Shown piece by piece: positions 1 through 7,783 of a stretch of DNA of 14,596 nt. The notes under the pieces were generated by a model. That model did not search any database. It had not been told where the DNA came from and worked only from the letters and a program-made list of their open reading frames with translations. The DNA is from SOIA01 sp964348015 (GTDB lineage: Bacteria > Acidobacteriota > Aminicenantia > Aminicenantales > Aminicenantaceae). A program made the position numbers and the translations under genes. The stretch is from assembly GCA_964348015.1 (NCBI GenBank), contig CAYGBC010000041.1, positions 1 through 14,596 on the forward strand, read 5' to 3'. Numbering within the stretch: the stretch's first letter is position 1; each line of letters opens with the position of its first letter.

Positions 1-344
1 AGTTTACCGGGTTCGACGGTGGATTGGGACTGGACGGGGCGGATCCGGGTGCGTCTTTTGGAGGTAGTGCGTTTTTTAGCAGGGGGAGGTGGAGGAGGTG
101 GAGGAGGCGGAGGAGGCGCCAGGAATGCGCTGTAGATCTCGACTGTGGGCAAATTTTGCGTGCTGAGCAGCGGGACGATGATCATCGTTGCAACGAGGAA
201 AACATGGACGATCAAAGCGACAGGGAAAGCGATGGCTCTGCGGGCGGCTCCTTTTTCTGCAATAAAAAATGAGTCTCTAAAAATCTCAGGGATTTCTTCT
301 TTTTGTGGTTTGATTTTTTCGTGCTGTTTGGTTTTTTCAGCCAT
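1..344 (-). CDS. TonB-like energy transducer, N-terminal part (runs off left edge)
   Basis: The reading frame is open from position 344 to the window edge, giving about 114 residues of an incomplete protein. It has a charged cytoplasmic start (MAEKTKQHEKIKPQKEE), one membrane segment at about residues 39-57 (VALIVHVFLVATMIIVPLL), the stretch VEIYSAFLA, then 12 consecutive prolines (bases 81-116) and a basic KKRTTSKRRTR stretch. An inner-membrane anchor followed by a proline-rich periplasmic spacer is the layout of TonB-family proteins, which pass proton-motive force to outer-membrane receptors. The C-terminal TonB domain lies outside the window, so the family call rests on layout. An in-frame ATG exists at 350, but GAGG sits only 1 base before it and 7 bases before the ATG at 344, so 344 is preferred. 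A promoter lies at 387-415, so it can be expressed independently of secF upstream. Confidence 0.8.
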   Translation of the reverse strand, partial: MAEKTKQHEKIKPQKEEIPEIFRDSFFIAEKGAARRAIAFPVALIVHVFLVATMIIVPLLSTQNLPTVEIYSAFLAPPPPPPPPPPPPAKKRTTSKRRTRIRPVQSQSTVEPGK

Positions 345-386
345 TTTCATACCTCAAAAATTGACTCTCTATCTGACCAATTAAAA

Positions 387-415
387 AGTATAAAGCATAT
401 ATACCTTTTTTACAA
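387..415 (-). promoter_or_regulatory. Sigma70-type promoter for the tonB-like gene
   Basis: On the minus strand, TTGTAA (410-415) and TATACT (387-392) are separated by exactly 17 bases. Transcription would start near 380 and leave a leader of about 36 bases containing the GAGG site. It lies between the secF stop and the tonB-like start. Confidence 0.6.
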
Positions 416-439
416 GTTTAATTTGATGAGGTAAAAGTC

Positions 440-1600
440 TCATTTTCCCATCCCCTTTTTCGGTTTGAAAATTTTATTCCAAAAATAAAGCAAAGGACAG
501 GATTGGTATATCGAGGAATAGGTTCCGACGATCACTCCGATCATCATAGTGAACGCAAAATCGTTTATCACTTCACCTCCGAGGATAAATAGAGCGAACA
601 CTGTCAGAAAGGTCGTTCCGGATGTGATGGCCGTTCGGCTCAATGTCTGGTTGATACTCGTATCGAGGATTTCTCCGAATTCATGCCTTCTCATACTTTT
701 GATGTTGTCTCTGACTCTGTCGAAAATGACGATGGTGTCGTTCAGAGAGTATCCAACTATTGTGAGGATCGCCGCGACAACAGGAAGGTTCACTTCTCTG
801 TTGGTGAAGGAAAATATGCTCAGGGTGAACAGAACATCGTGAGCCAGCGTGAGGATGGCGGCAACTCCGTAGGCAAACCTGAACCGGAGACCTATGTAGA
901 TGAGCATTCCGATCAACGCCCAGACTGTCGCCTGTGTCGCTCGTCTTCTCAACTCTGCTCCGACCTGAGGTCCGACAGATTCTCTGCGCTTGACCGCCAA
1001 GCTTCCAAAAAAGGTTTTGTCTTTCAGGAAATTGACGATTTCCTGGTTTATCCCGGCGTCGAGAAGTTGATCATAGTTTTCGAGAATTCCTTTGAGGTCG
1101 GTTGACTCTCTGAGATCGATGATCGCGCTCGCGGCCTCCTGCGTATTCTCAAGAAGAGAAGCCGCAAGGACTCCTGTCAACTCATTTGTGTCGATGTTGT
1201 TGAGGTCGGCCAGTCCACTTCCAAGAGCTGACCGGTCTTCTTCGGATGTCAGGACTTCAACAATTCTCCTCCCCATAATCTCATGGGCTTCCTGGTCCTG
1301 CTCGGTTTCTAATTCAGGGCTTGCGGTTCTTATCAGATATTCCCTTTCTCCCTCTTCCACTATCCTTTGTATCTTGGGATCCAGCCCGGCGTTTAACAAC
1401 GTTTGTCTCAACTCTTCGATGGGATAGGGATCCTTGAATCGGATCTGGACCAGTGTGCCGCCCGTAAAATCGATTCCCCCTGTGAGCCCCTTTCCCTTGG
1501 TCATGTTAATAATTCCCGTAATGATGAGGATTCCGGAAAACGCAAACGCAAAGAGCTTGAACTTCATGAACTTGAAGTTGGGCTGCTTGAATATCTTCAT
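440..1600 (-). CDS. secF: Protein translocase subunit SecF
   Basis: 386 aa. SecF works with SecD in the inner membrane and uses the proton gradient to pull exported proteins through SecYEG. The protein shows TM1 at about residues 14-33, GGIDFTGGT at 41-49, the junction motif ESVGPQVGAELRRRA at about 207-221, and five clustered C-terminal membrane segments. The conserved transport-motif region GYSLNDTIVIFDRVRDN starts at about residue 283 and includes D288. It is longer than the roughly 320 aa of E. coli SecF because residues about 121-198 form an extra, predicted helical insertion in the periplasmic domain, containing DLNNIDTNEL. secD ends 1 base upstream, so translation is probably coupled. 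The identification is very secure; the function of the insertion is unknown. Confidence 0.97.
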   Translation of the reverse strand: MKIFKQPNFKFMKFKLFAFAFSGILIITGIINMTKGKGLTGGIDFTGGTLVQIRFKDPYPIEELRQTLLNAGLDPKIQRIVEEGEREYLIRTASPELETEQDQEAHEIMGRRIVEVLTSEEDRSALGSGLADLNNIDTNELTGVLAASLLENTQEAASAIIDLRESTDLKGILENYDQLLDAGINQEIVNFLKDKTFFGSLAVKRRESVGPQVGAELRRRATQATVWALIGMLIYIGLRFRFAYGVAAILTLAHDVLFTLSIFSFTNREVNLPVVAAILTIVGYSLNDTIVIFDRVRDNIKSMRRHEFGEILDTSINQTLSRTAITSGTTFLTVFALFILGGEVINDFAFTMMIGVIVGTYSSIYQSCPLLYFWNKIFKPKKGMGK

Positions 1601-1601
1601 C

Positions 1602-3152
1602 TTATATGCTCAGTTTTTCTCTCTTTTTCTTCCGGGATTGAGTCATGTCAAAAATGAGGCGGGAAACAAAGATGGCCGTAAACATGCTCGCCGAGATTCC
1701 GATGATCAGGGTCACCGCGAATCCTCTGATCGGCCCGGTGCCGAACTGGAAGAGGAAAATGGCCGCGATAATGGTGGTGATGTTGGCATCCATGATGGTG
1801 CGCAGAGCGCGGGAAAATCCGGAGGAGATTGAGCTCAGTATGCTTTTCCCAGAAGTCAGTTCTTCTCGAATCCGTTCGAACACAAGAACATTGGCATCCA
1901 CGGCCATCCCGATAGTCAGGATGATCCCGGCGATACCGGGAAGTGTCAATACCGCATTCTCTCCAAAATAACCCAGGATTCCCATCAAGATGAGGATATT
2001 CAGGATGAGAGCGACTACCGCGTTGATGCCGGAGAGCCGGTAATAGAAAATCATAAAGATCATAATGAGAATGACCGCCAGTATACAGGCGGAGAGGCCT
2101 TTTCGGATCGAGTCTGCCCCAAGAGAGGGGCCGATCGATCTTTCCTCCAAGTATCTGATGGAGGCGGGAAGAGGTCCCGCCCTGAGGATGAGCGCCAGGT
2201 CGTCGGCTTCTTCGATGGAGTATGTGCCGTGGATGATTCCTCTATCCGCGATCCTGGCCCGGATGGTGGCCACTTCCTGGATTTTTCCGTCGAGAATGAT
2301 GCTCAAAGGTTTGTTGAGGTTATCGGAAGTGAATTTATAGAATCTTCGGCCCGCTTCTGCGTTGAGCGTGAATGCGACGGCCGGATTGTTCCATTCATCC
2401 GTTGACCGGCGGGCATTAATAAGATCTTTTCCCGTGACCGGAGCAACCCTGCTGACGAGGTAATACCCTCCTTCTGTCCGGTCGGGATCACCTCTCATGA
2501 TCTCTGCGTCGGGGGGAACTTCACCTCCTGAATCCTGAAGGAGAGTTTCCCTATCCGGGGCGGGTCCGCCGAGGACCAGTCTCCATTCCAGGAGGGCTGT
2601 GGTTTTGATGATGTTCTTGATCCGGTCCGGATTCTCGACGCCGGGAAGCTCGACGATGATCCTGTTCCCGGTGCCCTGCCTCTGGATGGTCGGTTCCGCC
2701 AGCCCGAGCTCATCCACTCTGTTCTGTATAGTTTCCCGGGCCTGCCGGACAGAAAGGTCTCTGAGATAATTGACAGCACCGGTCTTTAAGGAGAAGGACA
2801 CGGTGTTGCCGATTATGGAATAATCCCAATCCTTGAAGTAATCGCCCAGAAGGTCCTTGATTTCGTCTTCCTGGTCAGGGTTGATCTCCTGGATGGAAAA
2901 CCGGGTGATGTCCTCTTTCGAGACGGCTGTGTACTCTAATTTTTCTTTCTTTAGGAGCTCTTCGAGCCGGAGGATTTCCTGGTCTGTCTCGATACTCAAA
3001 GCGTCATCTGTGATGACCTCAAGCTCAAGATGCATTCCCCCCTTCAGATCGAGTCCGAGGTGAATTTTTTCACTCGGAGGATAGGAGAGGAAGACCGCTA
3101 AGGCTATGACGATTAAAACCAGGATGACTTTCCAGCGCAGGTCTTTTCTCAT
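1602..3152 (-). CDS. secD: Protein translocase subunit SecD
   Basis: 516 aa. SecD is the partner of SecF in the late, proton-driven step of Sec export. Visible features are TM1 (about residues 8-26), the family motif LGLDLKGGMHLELEV just after it, a large periplasmic domain with RQARETIQNRVDELGLAEP and GNRIIVELPGV, then a membrane bundle beginning near ERSIGPSLGADSI. The TM4 motif GMAVDANVLVFERIREE starts at about residue 415 and carries the conserved Asp (about D419) linked to proton movement. The C-terminus is basic (SRKKKREKLSI). The ATG at 3152 has no good Shine-Dalgarno sequence, but the family-typical N-terminus supports it. It lies 86 bases downstream of yajC and 1 base upstream of secF. 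Confidence 0.97.
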   Translation of the reverse strand: MRKDLRWKVILVLIVIALAVFLSYPPSEKIHLGLDLKGGMHLELEVITDDALSIETDQEILRLEELLKKEKLEYTAVSKEDITRFSIQEINPDQEDEIKDLLGDYFKDWDYSIIGNTVSFSLKTGAVNYLRDLSVRQARETIQNRVDELGLAEPTIQRQGTGNRIIVELPGVENPDRIKNIIKTTALLEWRLVLGGPAPDRETLLQDSGGEVPPDAEIMRGDPDRTEGGYYLVSRVAPVTGKDLINARRSTDEWNNPAVAFTLNAEAGRRFYKFTSDNLNKPLSIILDGKIQEVATIRARIADRGIIHGTYSIEEADDLALILRAGPLPASIRYLEERSIGPSLGADSIRKGLSACILAVILIMIFMIFYYRLSGINAVVALILNILILMGILGYFGENAVLTLPGIAGIILTIGMAVDANVLVFERIREELTSGKSILSSISSGFSRALRTIMDANITTIIAAIFLFQFGTGPIRGFAVTLIIGISASMFTAIFVSRLIFDMTQSRKKKREKLSI

Positions 3153-3238
3153 GTTACAATTCTTGTACTTCGACTGTCTTCCAATTTAATGGTGATGAGA
3201 GAATTATGTCTGTTCTCGCCGATTAAATCAACGAGAGT

Positions 3239-3574
3239 TTAACTTTCTTTCTGTTTGGGTGTCAAGATGACAGCGATGGAATTTTTAGAAATATCGATCT
3301 TGACGTTGGATGCGATCTTCAATTCTATCTTGTCTTTCTGAACCCCCATGACGGTTCCGTGGATTCCGCCCGCAGTGATGACTTTATCTCCAGATTTAAG
3401 CTGTTCGACCATTTGTTGGTGCCTTTTCTGTTTAGTGCGCTGAGGCCTGATGAGCAGGAAGTAGAAGATGACAAAAACGAGGATGAACGGGATCATGGCG
3501 GTGAACAAGCTTCCCTGAGGACGGCCTGCGGGTTGAGTCTGTTGTGCAAGCGTTAAAAATGCTGAAAAAATCAT
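3239..3574 (-). CDS. yajC: Preprotein translocase subunit YajC
   Basis: 111 aa. YajC is a small single-span membrane protein that associates with SecDF; its exact role is unsettled. The sequence has a membrane segment at about residues 26-43 (AMIPFILVFVIFYFLLI), immediately followed by the family signature RPQRTKQKRHQQMVEQLKSGDKVITAGGIHG, then a beta-rich tail (GTVMGVQKDKIELKIASNVKIDISKNSIAVIL). Its ATG overlaps the TGA of tgt in an ATGA arrangement (bases 3571-3574), which implies translational coupling. The order tgt-yajC-secD-secF is a very common bacterial cluster. Confidence 0.96.
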   Translation of the reverse strand: MIFSAFLTLAQQTQPAGRPQGSLFTAMIPFILVFVIFYFLLIRPQRTKQKRHQQMVEQLKSGDKVITAGGIHGTVMGVQKDKIELKIASNVKIDISKNSIAVILTPKQKES

Positions 3575-4692
3575 GTATTTCCTTCCTCTTCTTTCATTAT
3601 ATACCTTTTGAAGCTTTGATACGAATTGGATTGAATAGAGTGCCTAATTTTGCGGAATATGTCAAGGTAAAAGTAGAGGTTGTGGATTGTGTTGAGTATC
3701 GAAGAGCTGATTTCCTGGCGTTCGTACAGATGGCGCAGGTAGGAGCGGGAAAAGTTCTGGCATGTGTAGCAGGAACAGTCTTCATCGAGGGGATTAGAGT
3801 CGTTAGCGTATTTGACGTTTTTGATGACGATCTTTCCCTTGCTTGTGAACAGAGTTCCGTTACGGGCATTTCGTGTGGGCAGCACACAGTCAAAAATATC
3901 TATCCCTCTATCCACGGCCTCCACGATATCGCTGATGTAGCCAATCCCCATGAGATAACGGGGTTTTTCTCGCGGGAGCAGGGAGTCGGATTTTTCGATG
4001 ATTTCCATGAGTTGTGATTTTGGCTCGCCCAATCCGAGGCCTCCCAAAGCATATCCGCTGAAGTCCATCTCGACCAATTCCTCTGTGCTCTTTTTTCTGA
4101 GATCCCAGTACACGCTTCCCTGAGTGATCCCCCAGAAAAGCTGAGAAGATTTCTGTCGGGAGAAATGCTCTTGGGACCGCCTGGCCCACTGAGATGTCAG
4201 GTCGACGGCTTCCTTCATGTTGTCTTTGGATGCGGGAAACGGGAGGAAGTGGTCCAGAGTCATCAGGATATCCGAACCCAGTGTTGTTTGAATGTCCACG
4301 ACATCCTCAGGAGAGAGGAAAATTTTTGTCCCGTCGAGATGCGAAGTGAACTCCACGCCTTTTTTTTTCACCTTGACAAGAGGAGAGAGGCTGTAGATCT
4401 GAAAACCTCCGCTGTCGGAGAGAATCGGCTTATCCCAGGATATGAAGGAGTGGATTCCCCCCGCTTGCCCGATTGTGTCCAATCCAGGCCTGAGAAACAG
4501 ATGGTAGGAATTGACGAGCATCAGCTGCGCGCCCAGGCTCTGAAGGAGGCTGTGGGGGAGCCCTTTGACAGTCCCCTGGCTTCCGACCGGAGCGAACGCA
4601 GGAGTTTCGATCTGACCGTGAAGAGTATGGATGATCCCTGTCCGGGCCGAAGTGCGGCTGTCCGATGACGTGATCTCGAATGTTTTTTTCAT
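3571..4692 (-). CDS. tgt: Queuine/preQ1 tRNA-guanine transglycosylase
   Basis: 373 aa from the ATG at 4692. Tgt swaps G34 in the anticodon of Asp, Asn, His and Tyr tRNAs for preQ1, a step of queuosine synthesis. Active-site motifs are clear: LSDSGGFQIYS (D93), IFDCVLPTRNARNG with the probable nucleophile D268, and the zinc site C306-x-C308-x2-C311 with H337 at the expected spacing. The substrate loop reads GGLGLGEP where many homologues have GGLxVGE, a conservative change. An upstream in-frame ATG would add 51 residues and lie wholly inside ychF in another frame; the N-terminus MKKTFEI matches the family, so that longer form is rejected. The start lies 13 bases after the ychF stop and lacks an obvious Shine-Dalgarno sequence. 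No other queuosine genes are visible here. Confidence 0.95.
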   Translation of the reverse strand: MKKTFEITSSDSRTSARTGIIHTLHGQIETPAFAPVGSQGTVKGLPHSLLQSLGAQLMLVNSYHLFLRPGLDTIGQAGGIHSFISWDKPILSDSGGFQIYSLSPLVKVKKKGVEFTSHLDGTKIFLSPEDVVDIQTTLGSDILMTLDHFLPFPASKDNMKEAVDLTSQWARRSQEHFSRQKSSQLFWGITQGSVYWDLRKKSTEELVEMDFSGYALGGLGLGEPKSQLMEIIEKSDSLLPREKPRYLMGIGYISDIVEAVDRGIDIFDCVLPTRNARNGTLFTSKGKIVIKNVKYANDSNPLDEDCSCYTCQNFSRSYLRHLYERQEISSSILNTIHNLYFYLDIFRKIRHSIQSNSYQSFKRYIMKEEEGNT

Positions 4693-4705
4693 GGTGTTGA
4701 GTGCT

Positions 4706-5779
4706 TCATTTGGCAAACCGGAAATAGATGACATCTCCATCCTGGACGCGGTACTCCTTGCCCTCAAGCCGTACAGCCGCATTGTCTTTGGCGGCCTGGA
4801 AAGAACCGTTCTGGAGAAGTCCCTCCCAGGAGATGACCTCGGCACGGACGAATCCTTTTTCTATATCCGTATGGATTGCCCCTGCCGCTTTTAAGGCGGT
4901 TGTGTCTTCGGGAATAGTCCAGGCCTTGACTTCTTCTTTGCCGATCGTGAAGAAAGTGATGACTTTGAGGAGGTCGTAGGAGGACTTGAGGAATTTGGGC
5001 GCACTCAATTCCTTTAAGCCGTATTCAGCGAGGAACATTTCTTTCTCCTCGTTTTCCAGCTCGAGGATTTCCATCTCGATCTTGCCGCAAAAGGCCAGGA
5101 TAGCGACGCCTTTTTTCCGGGAAGGCGCGAATGTATCTGGATTTTCGATCAGCGGAATATCTGTCTCATCGACGTTCACCATGTGGAGAAGTCTCTTCTG
5201 GCTGAGGAAGGCGAAGCTGCTGATCAGTTTTTCCTGCTGAGCCGAGAGCTCCATTTCCCGGATTCCCTTTCCTTCCTCCAGATGAGAGCGCAGGGTTTCC
5301 AGAAGTTCTTTTTCTTTTTCCCCCTCAGGCGTTTTTGACCTCTGCAGCTCTTTCTCGAGTTTCTCCAGCCTGGACTCCACAGACACCAGATCGGCCAGGA
5401 TCAGTTCCTCTTCCATCGATTGAATATCTTCTTCAGGATTTATCTTGCCTTTAGGATGGGGGATTTGATCGTCCTGGAATCCTCTGACAACGTGTGTGAG
5501 TCCGTGGGCGAGCCGGAGAGTGCTGAGATAAGTGCTGTCTTTGACTTCACCGTAAGCGATCCCGGCCAGGTCCACAAAATCAACTGCGGCCGGAATTTTA
5601 TTTTTTTCAGGATAAAGATCCGCTATTTTGTCTAAACGGGGATCAGGAACAGAGCATGTTCTTTGGTTGAGTTCTTTTTTTCCATCCTCATAAGATTTCA
5701 CCTCAATTTTGGCTCCGGTGAGGAGGTTGAAGAGCGTGGTTTTACCTGTTTTGGTGTATCCGAAAAGAGTGAAATTCAT
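4706..5779 (-). CDS. ychF: YchF/OLA1-family nucleotide-binding protein
   Basis: 357 aa from the ATG at 5779; an alternative start 18 bases upstream would add MYYTES. YchF proteins are Obg-related, ribosome-associated P-loop NTPases that often prefer ATP. The P-loop is GYTKTGKTTLFNLLTG, differing from the usual GxPNVGKST. Walker B is DFVDLAGIAYG, and the base-recognition loop is NVDE (in LLHMVNVDETDIP), the altered form typical of YchF rather than the NKxD of true GTPases. A coiled-coil stretch at about residues 110-180 is followed by a C-terminal TGS/DUF933 domain ending FFTIGKEEVKAWTIP...IHTDIEKGFVRAEVI...VQDGDVIYFRF, which is diagnostic. The length agrees with E. coli YchF. It is the first gene of the minus-strand block leading into tgt-yajC-secDF. 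Confidence 0.9.
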   Translation of the reverse strand: MNFTLFGYTKTGKTTLFNLLTGAKIEVKSYEDGKKELNQRTCSVPDPRLDKIADLYPEKNKIPAAVDFVDLAGIAYGEVKDSTYLSTLRLAHGLTHVVRGFQDDQIPHPKGKINPEEDIQSMEEELILADLVSVESRLEKLEKELQRSKTPEGEKEKELLETLRSHLEEGKGIREMELSAQQEKLISSFAFLSQKRLLHMVNVDETDIPLIENPDTFAPSRKKGVAILAFCGKIEMEILELENEEKEMFLAEYGLKELSAPKFLKSSYDLLKVITFFTIGKEEVKAWTIPEDTTALKAAGAIHTDIEKGFVRAEVISWEGLLQNGSFQAAKDNAAVRLEGKEYRVQDGDVIYFRFAK

Positions 5780-5785
5780 GGACTC

Positions 5786-5791
5786 AGTATA
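5786..5791 (-). promoter_or_regulatory. Candidate -10 element of the ychF-tgt-yajC-secDF block
   Basis: On the minus strand TATACT is followed by six bases (GAGTCC) and then the ychF ATG, so the predicted start of transcription coincides with the A of the start codon. No convincing -35 is present and there is no Shine-Dalgarno sequence, so a leaderless message is possible. An overlapping TATTAT (5789-5794) is an alternative -10. Confidence 0.35.
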
Positions 5792-5955
5792 ATACAAATG
5801 TGTGAGAAAGGCGAACTAGAGAGAGGAGGTCGAGACAATCGACTTTTCCGTTCGAGTGAGGCCTTTGTGCAGCATGGAAAAATTTAAGTTTTTCAAAATA
5901 AAAACGTTATAGATCTCTTCTTCTGCTTCCGATGACCGCGTGCGATTTATTTTCC

Positions 5956-5983
5956 TTGATTATTAACCTAAGAAAAATATAAT
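5956..5983 (+). promoter_or_regulatory. Sigma70-type promoter for the prenyltransferase-lepB pair
   Basis: TTGATT (5956-5961) and a perfect TATAAT (5978-5983) are 16 bases apart. Transcription would start near 5990, giving a leader of about 16 bases before the ATG at 6006. It lies in the divergent gap between ychF and the plus-strand pair. Confidence 0.6.
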
Positions 5984-6005
5984 ATAGTGTTTCGGATAAA
6001 TAACA

Positions 6006-6914
6006 ATGAAAAAGTCAAAAGCGATCCTGCTTCTCTTGCGGCTCCCATTCATGACGGTGAGTGCGGGAGCCGTTTTCTTGGGTACGGCCTTTGCCTGGTG
6101 GAATACGGGCCAGTTCAACCTCTTTCACTTCATTTTGGTTTTCTTTGGCGCCTGTTTTCTGCATATCAGCTGCAACGTGGCCAACGATTATTTTGATTTC
6201 AAGAGCGGGAATGACGCGTCGAACAAGAATGCGCTGGTTCCTTTCTCGGGAGGAAGCCGGATGATTTTGGACGGTTTTGTCAAACCGAGAGAAGCTCTGA
6301 CGGTTTCACTCGTTTTCGCTGTGCTGGGCTCAGCGATCGGCCTGTATCTCAACGCGGTATCCGAAGGAAACATCATTTTATTCATAGGCCTGGCAGCTGT
6401 CTTTTTTGTTTTCAGCTATAACGGTTTTCCGGCTCGGCTGGTCAACAAAGGACTGGGGGAGATTGCCATTTTTCTCGCCTGGGGACCTCTGATGGTCCTG
6501 GGCGCATACTATGTTCAGGCTCAAAGTCTGTCTTCACTCTGGCCTTTGATCGTCGCTGTTCCTTCAGGCATACTGACCACCCTGGTCCTGTTGATCAATG
6601 AGTTCGCCGATAAAGACGCGGATTCCCTGACCGGGAGAAAAACCTGGGTCATTCTTTTTGGCTTTAAAATAAGCCTGTGGATCTATCTGTTTCTCGCACT
6701 GTGCTGTTATGCCGTCGTCCTGGCAGGGATATTTCTGGGCGGCTGGCCGCTGTGGTCGTTGATGGTGATGATCACTCTTCCGCTGCCTTTTCTTGTGTTT
6801 AAAATTGGCAGCGCCAACTTAGACAACTGGCCCGGATTTTTGCCGGCTGTGAAGAACACGATTCTGATGAACTTCGTTTTTTTAATCGTTTTGAGCGTTT
6901 CGTTCGTTATATAA
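6006..6914 (+). CDS. UbiA-family prenyltransferase (MenA-like)
   Basis: 302 aa integral membrane protein. UbiA-family enzymes transfer a polyprenyl chain to an aromatic acceptor. The first Asp-rich motif is N60-D-Y-F-D64 in SCNVANDYFDFKSGND. The second is N198-E-F-A-D-K-D-A-D206, followed by LTGRKTW. Both are needed for Mg-diphosphate binding. The stretch VPFSGGSRMILDGFVKP resembles the MenA branch (1,4-dihydroxy-2-naphthoate polyprenyltransferase, menaquinone synthesis). About eight or nine hydrophobic spans are visible. No other quinone genes are nearby, so the exact acceptor is not certain. The ATG is preceded only by a weak Shine-Dalgarno sequence (GGATAA). lepB follows after 17 bases, so the two are probably co-transcribed, although a functional link is not obvious. 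Confidence 0.88.
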   Translation: MKKSKAILLLLRLPFMTVSAGAVFLGTAFAWWNTGQFNLFHFILVFFGACFLHISCNVANDYFDFKSGNDASNKNALVPFSGGSRMILDGFVKPREALTVSLVFAVLGSAIGLYLNAVSEGNIILFIGLAAVFFVFSYNGFPARLVNKGLGEIAIFLAWGPLMVLGAYYVQAQSLSSLWPLIVAVPSGILTTLVLLINEFADKDADSLTGRKTWVILFGFKISLWIYLFLALCCYAVVLAGIFLGGWPLWSLMVMITLPLPFLVFKIGSANLDNWPGFLPAVKNTILMNFVFLIVLSVSFVI

Positions 6915-6931
6915 AGTGAGAGTCGTTTGAG

Positions 6932-7681
6932 ATGAAAAAAGACAAAGATAAAGAAAAAAAGGTTATTCCCGAAGGCCCAAAGGAAGAAGGCAAGAAGCGC
7001 GAAAAGAGCGGTTTTCGGGAATTCTTCGAGCTCATTGCTGAAACAGCGGTTTTTGTTTTTTTTGTGATGACATTTGTCGTTCAAGCTTTCCAGATTCCGA
7101 CAGGTTCGATGGAGCCCACTCTGCTTGTCGGCGATTTTCTCCTCGTGAACAAGTTCGCATATGCAGAGCCCGTGCTCCCTTTAGAAAAGCTGATCGTCCC
7201 TCCCAAAAAGATTCAAAGAGGAGATATAGTGGTTTTTAAATTTCCGGGCGATCTCCAGAAGGATTTTGTCAAAAGAGTGATTGCTCTTGAGGGGGAAAAG
7301 GTCGAGGTCAAAAACAAGCAGGTTTACATCAATGACGAACCCATCCTGGAAGACTACAAAGTTCACATCAACAGTCAGGTTCATGACCAGGAAGAAAATT
7401 ATTATTATTATAATGATACGATCAAGGAGAATTATGGTCCCGTGACTGTGCCGAAGGGACACTGCTTTGTCATGGGGGATAACCGGGATAACAGCTACGA
7501 CAGCCGGTACTGGCGCTTTCTGCCGATGAACAACATAAAAGGAAGACCCTGGATCATCTATTTTTCCTACAATGCCGAAAAAGATGCCTACAAAAAAACC
7601 AGCCTCAAAGAAAGATTGAAAAAATTCGTGAGTTTTGTCCTGAAGGCCAGGTTGAACCGCCTCTTCATGGTGATCAGATAA
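6932..7681 (+). CDS. lepB: Signal peptidase I
   Basis: 249 aa. This inner-membrane serine-lysine protease removes signal peptides from exported proteins. A highly charged N-terminal tail (KKDKDKEKKVIPEGPKEE) precedes one membrane span at about residues 34-52. The catalytic serine is S59 in QIPTGSMEPTLLVGD, and the general-base lysine is K114 in KDFVKRVIALEGE. The later family box GHCFVMGDNRDNSYDSRYW follows, then a short lysine-rich tail with a second hydrophobic stretch. The gene has a plausible ATG 17 bases after the prenyltransferase stop, and a terminator overlaps its stop codon. Its position opposite the yajC-secDF block groups secretion functions on both strands. Confidence 0.96.
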   Translation: MKKDKDKEKKVIPEGPKEEGKKREKSGFREFFELIAETAVFVFFVMTFVVQAFQIPTGSMEPTLLVGDFLLVNKFAYAEPVLPLEKLIVPPKKIQRGDIVVFKFPGDLQKDFVKRVIALEGEKVEVKNKQVYINDEPILEDYKVHINSQVHDQEENYYYYNDTIKENYGPVTVPKGHCFVMGDNRDNSYDSRYWRFLPMNNIKGRPWIIYFSYNAEKDAYKKTSLKERLKKFVSFVLKARLNRLFMVIR

Positions 7682-7706
7682 AAAAGGGGACAGGCCTCTT
7701 TTTTTT
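7680..7706 (+). terminator. Rho-independent terminator after lepB
   Basis: Six A and GGGG (7680-7689) pair with CCTC and six T (7695-7704), with one G-U wobble and a 5-base loop ACAGG, followed by two more T. The U-tract is part of the stem's 3' arm. Its first 15 bases recur exactly, inverted, at 14559-14573, so the terminator may derive from a dispersed repeat. Confidence 0.65.
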
Positions 7707-7748
7707 CACTAAACGGGAAATTTCTAATTTTGCTTCACATATTTTGAT

Positions 7749-7762
7749 TGTCATTGCGAGCG
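7749..7762. repeat. Partial copy of the TCATTGCGAG dispersed repeat
   Basis: TGTCATTGCGAGCG is identical to the left end of the arm at 7784 and in the same orientation, then diverges (CAGGGCGGGATTC). It looks like a decayed third unit beside the complete inverted-repeat element. Confidence 0.7.
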
Positions 7763-7783
7763 CAGGGCGGGATTCTTATCTTC

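Noticed and set aside
24..272. 82-aa plus-strand frame rich in Arg
   Set aside because: It is the reverse of the tonB-like gene; the Arg-rich stretch is the antisense of the proline codons.
683..1105. 140-aa plus-strand frame inside secF
   Set aside because: It lies wholly antisense to a well-conserved secF and has no family features.
4165..4668. 167-aa plus-strand frame inside tgt
   Set aside because: It is antisense to tgt, whose catalytic and zinc motifs are intact; the frame shows no recognisable domain.
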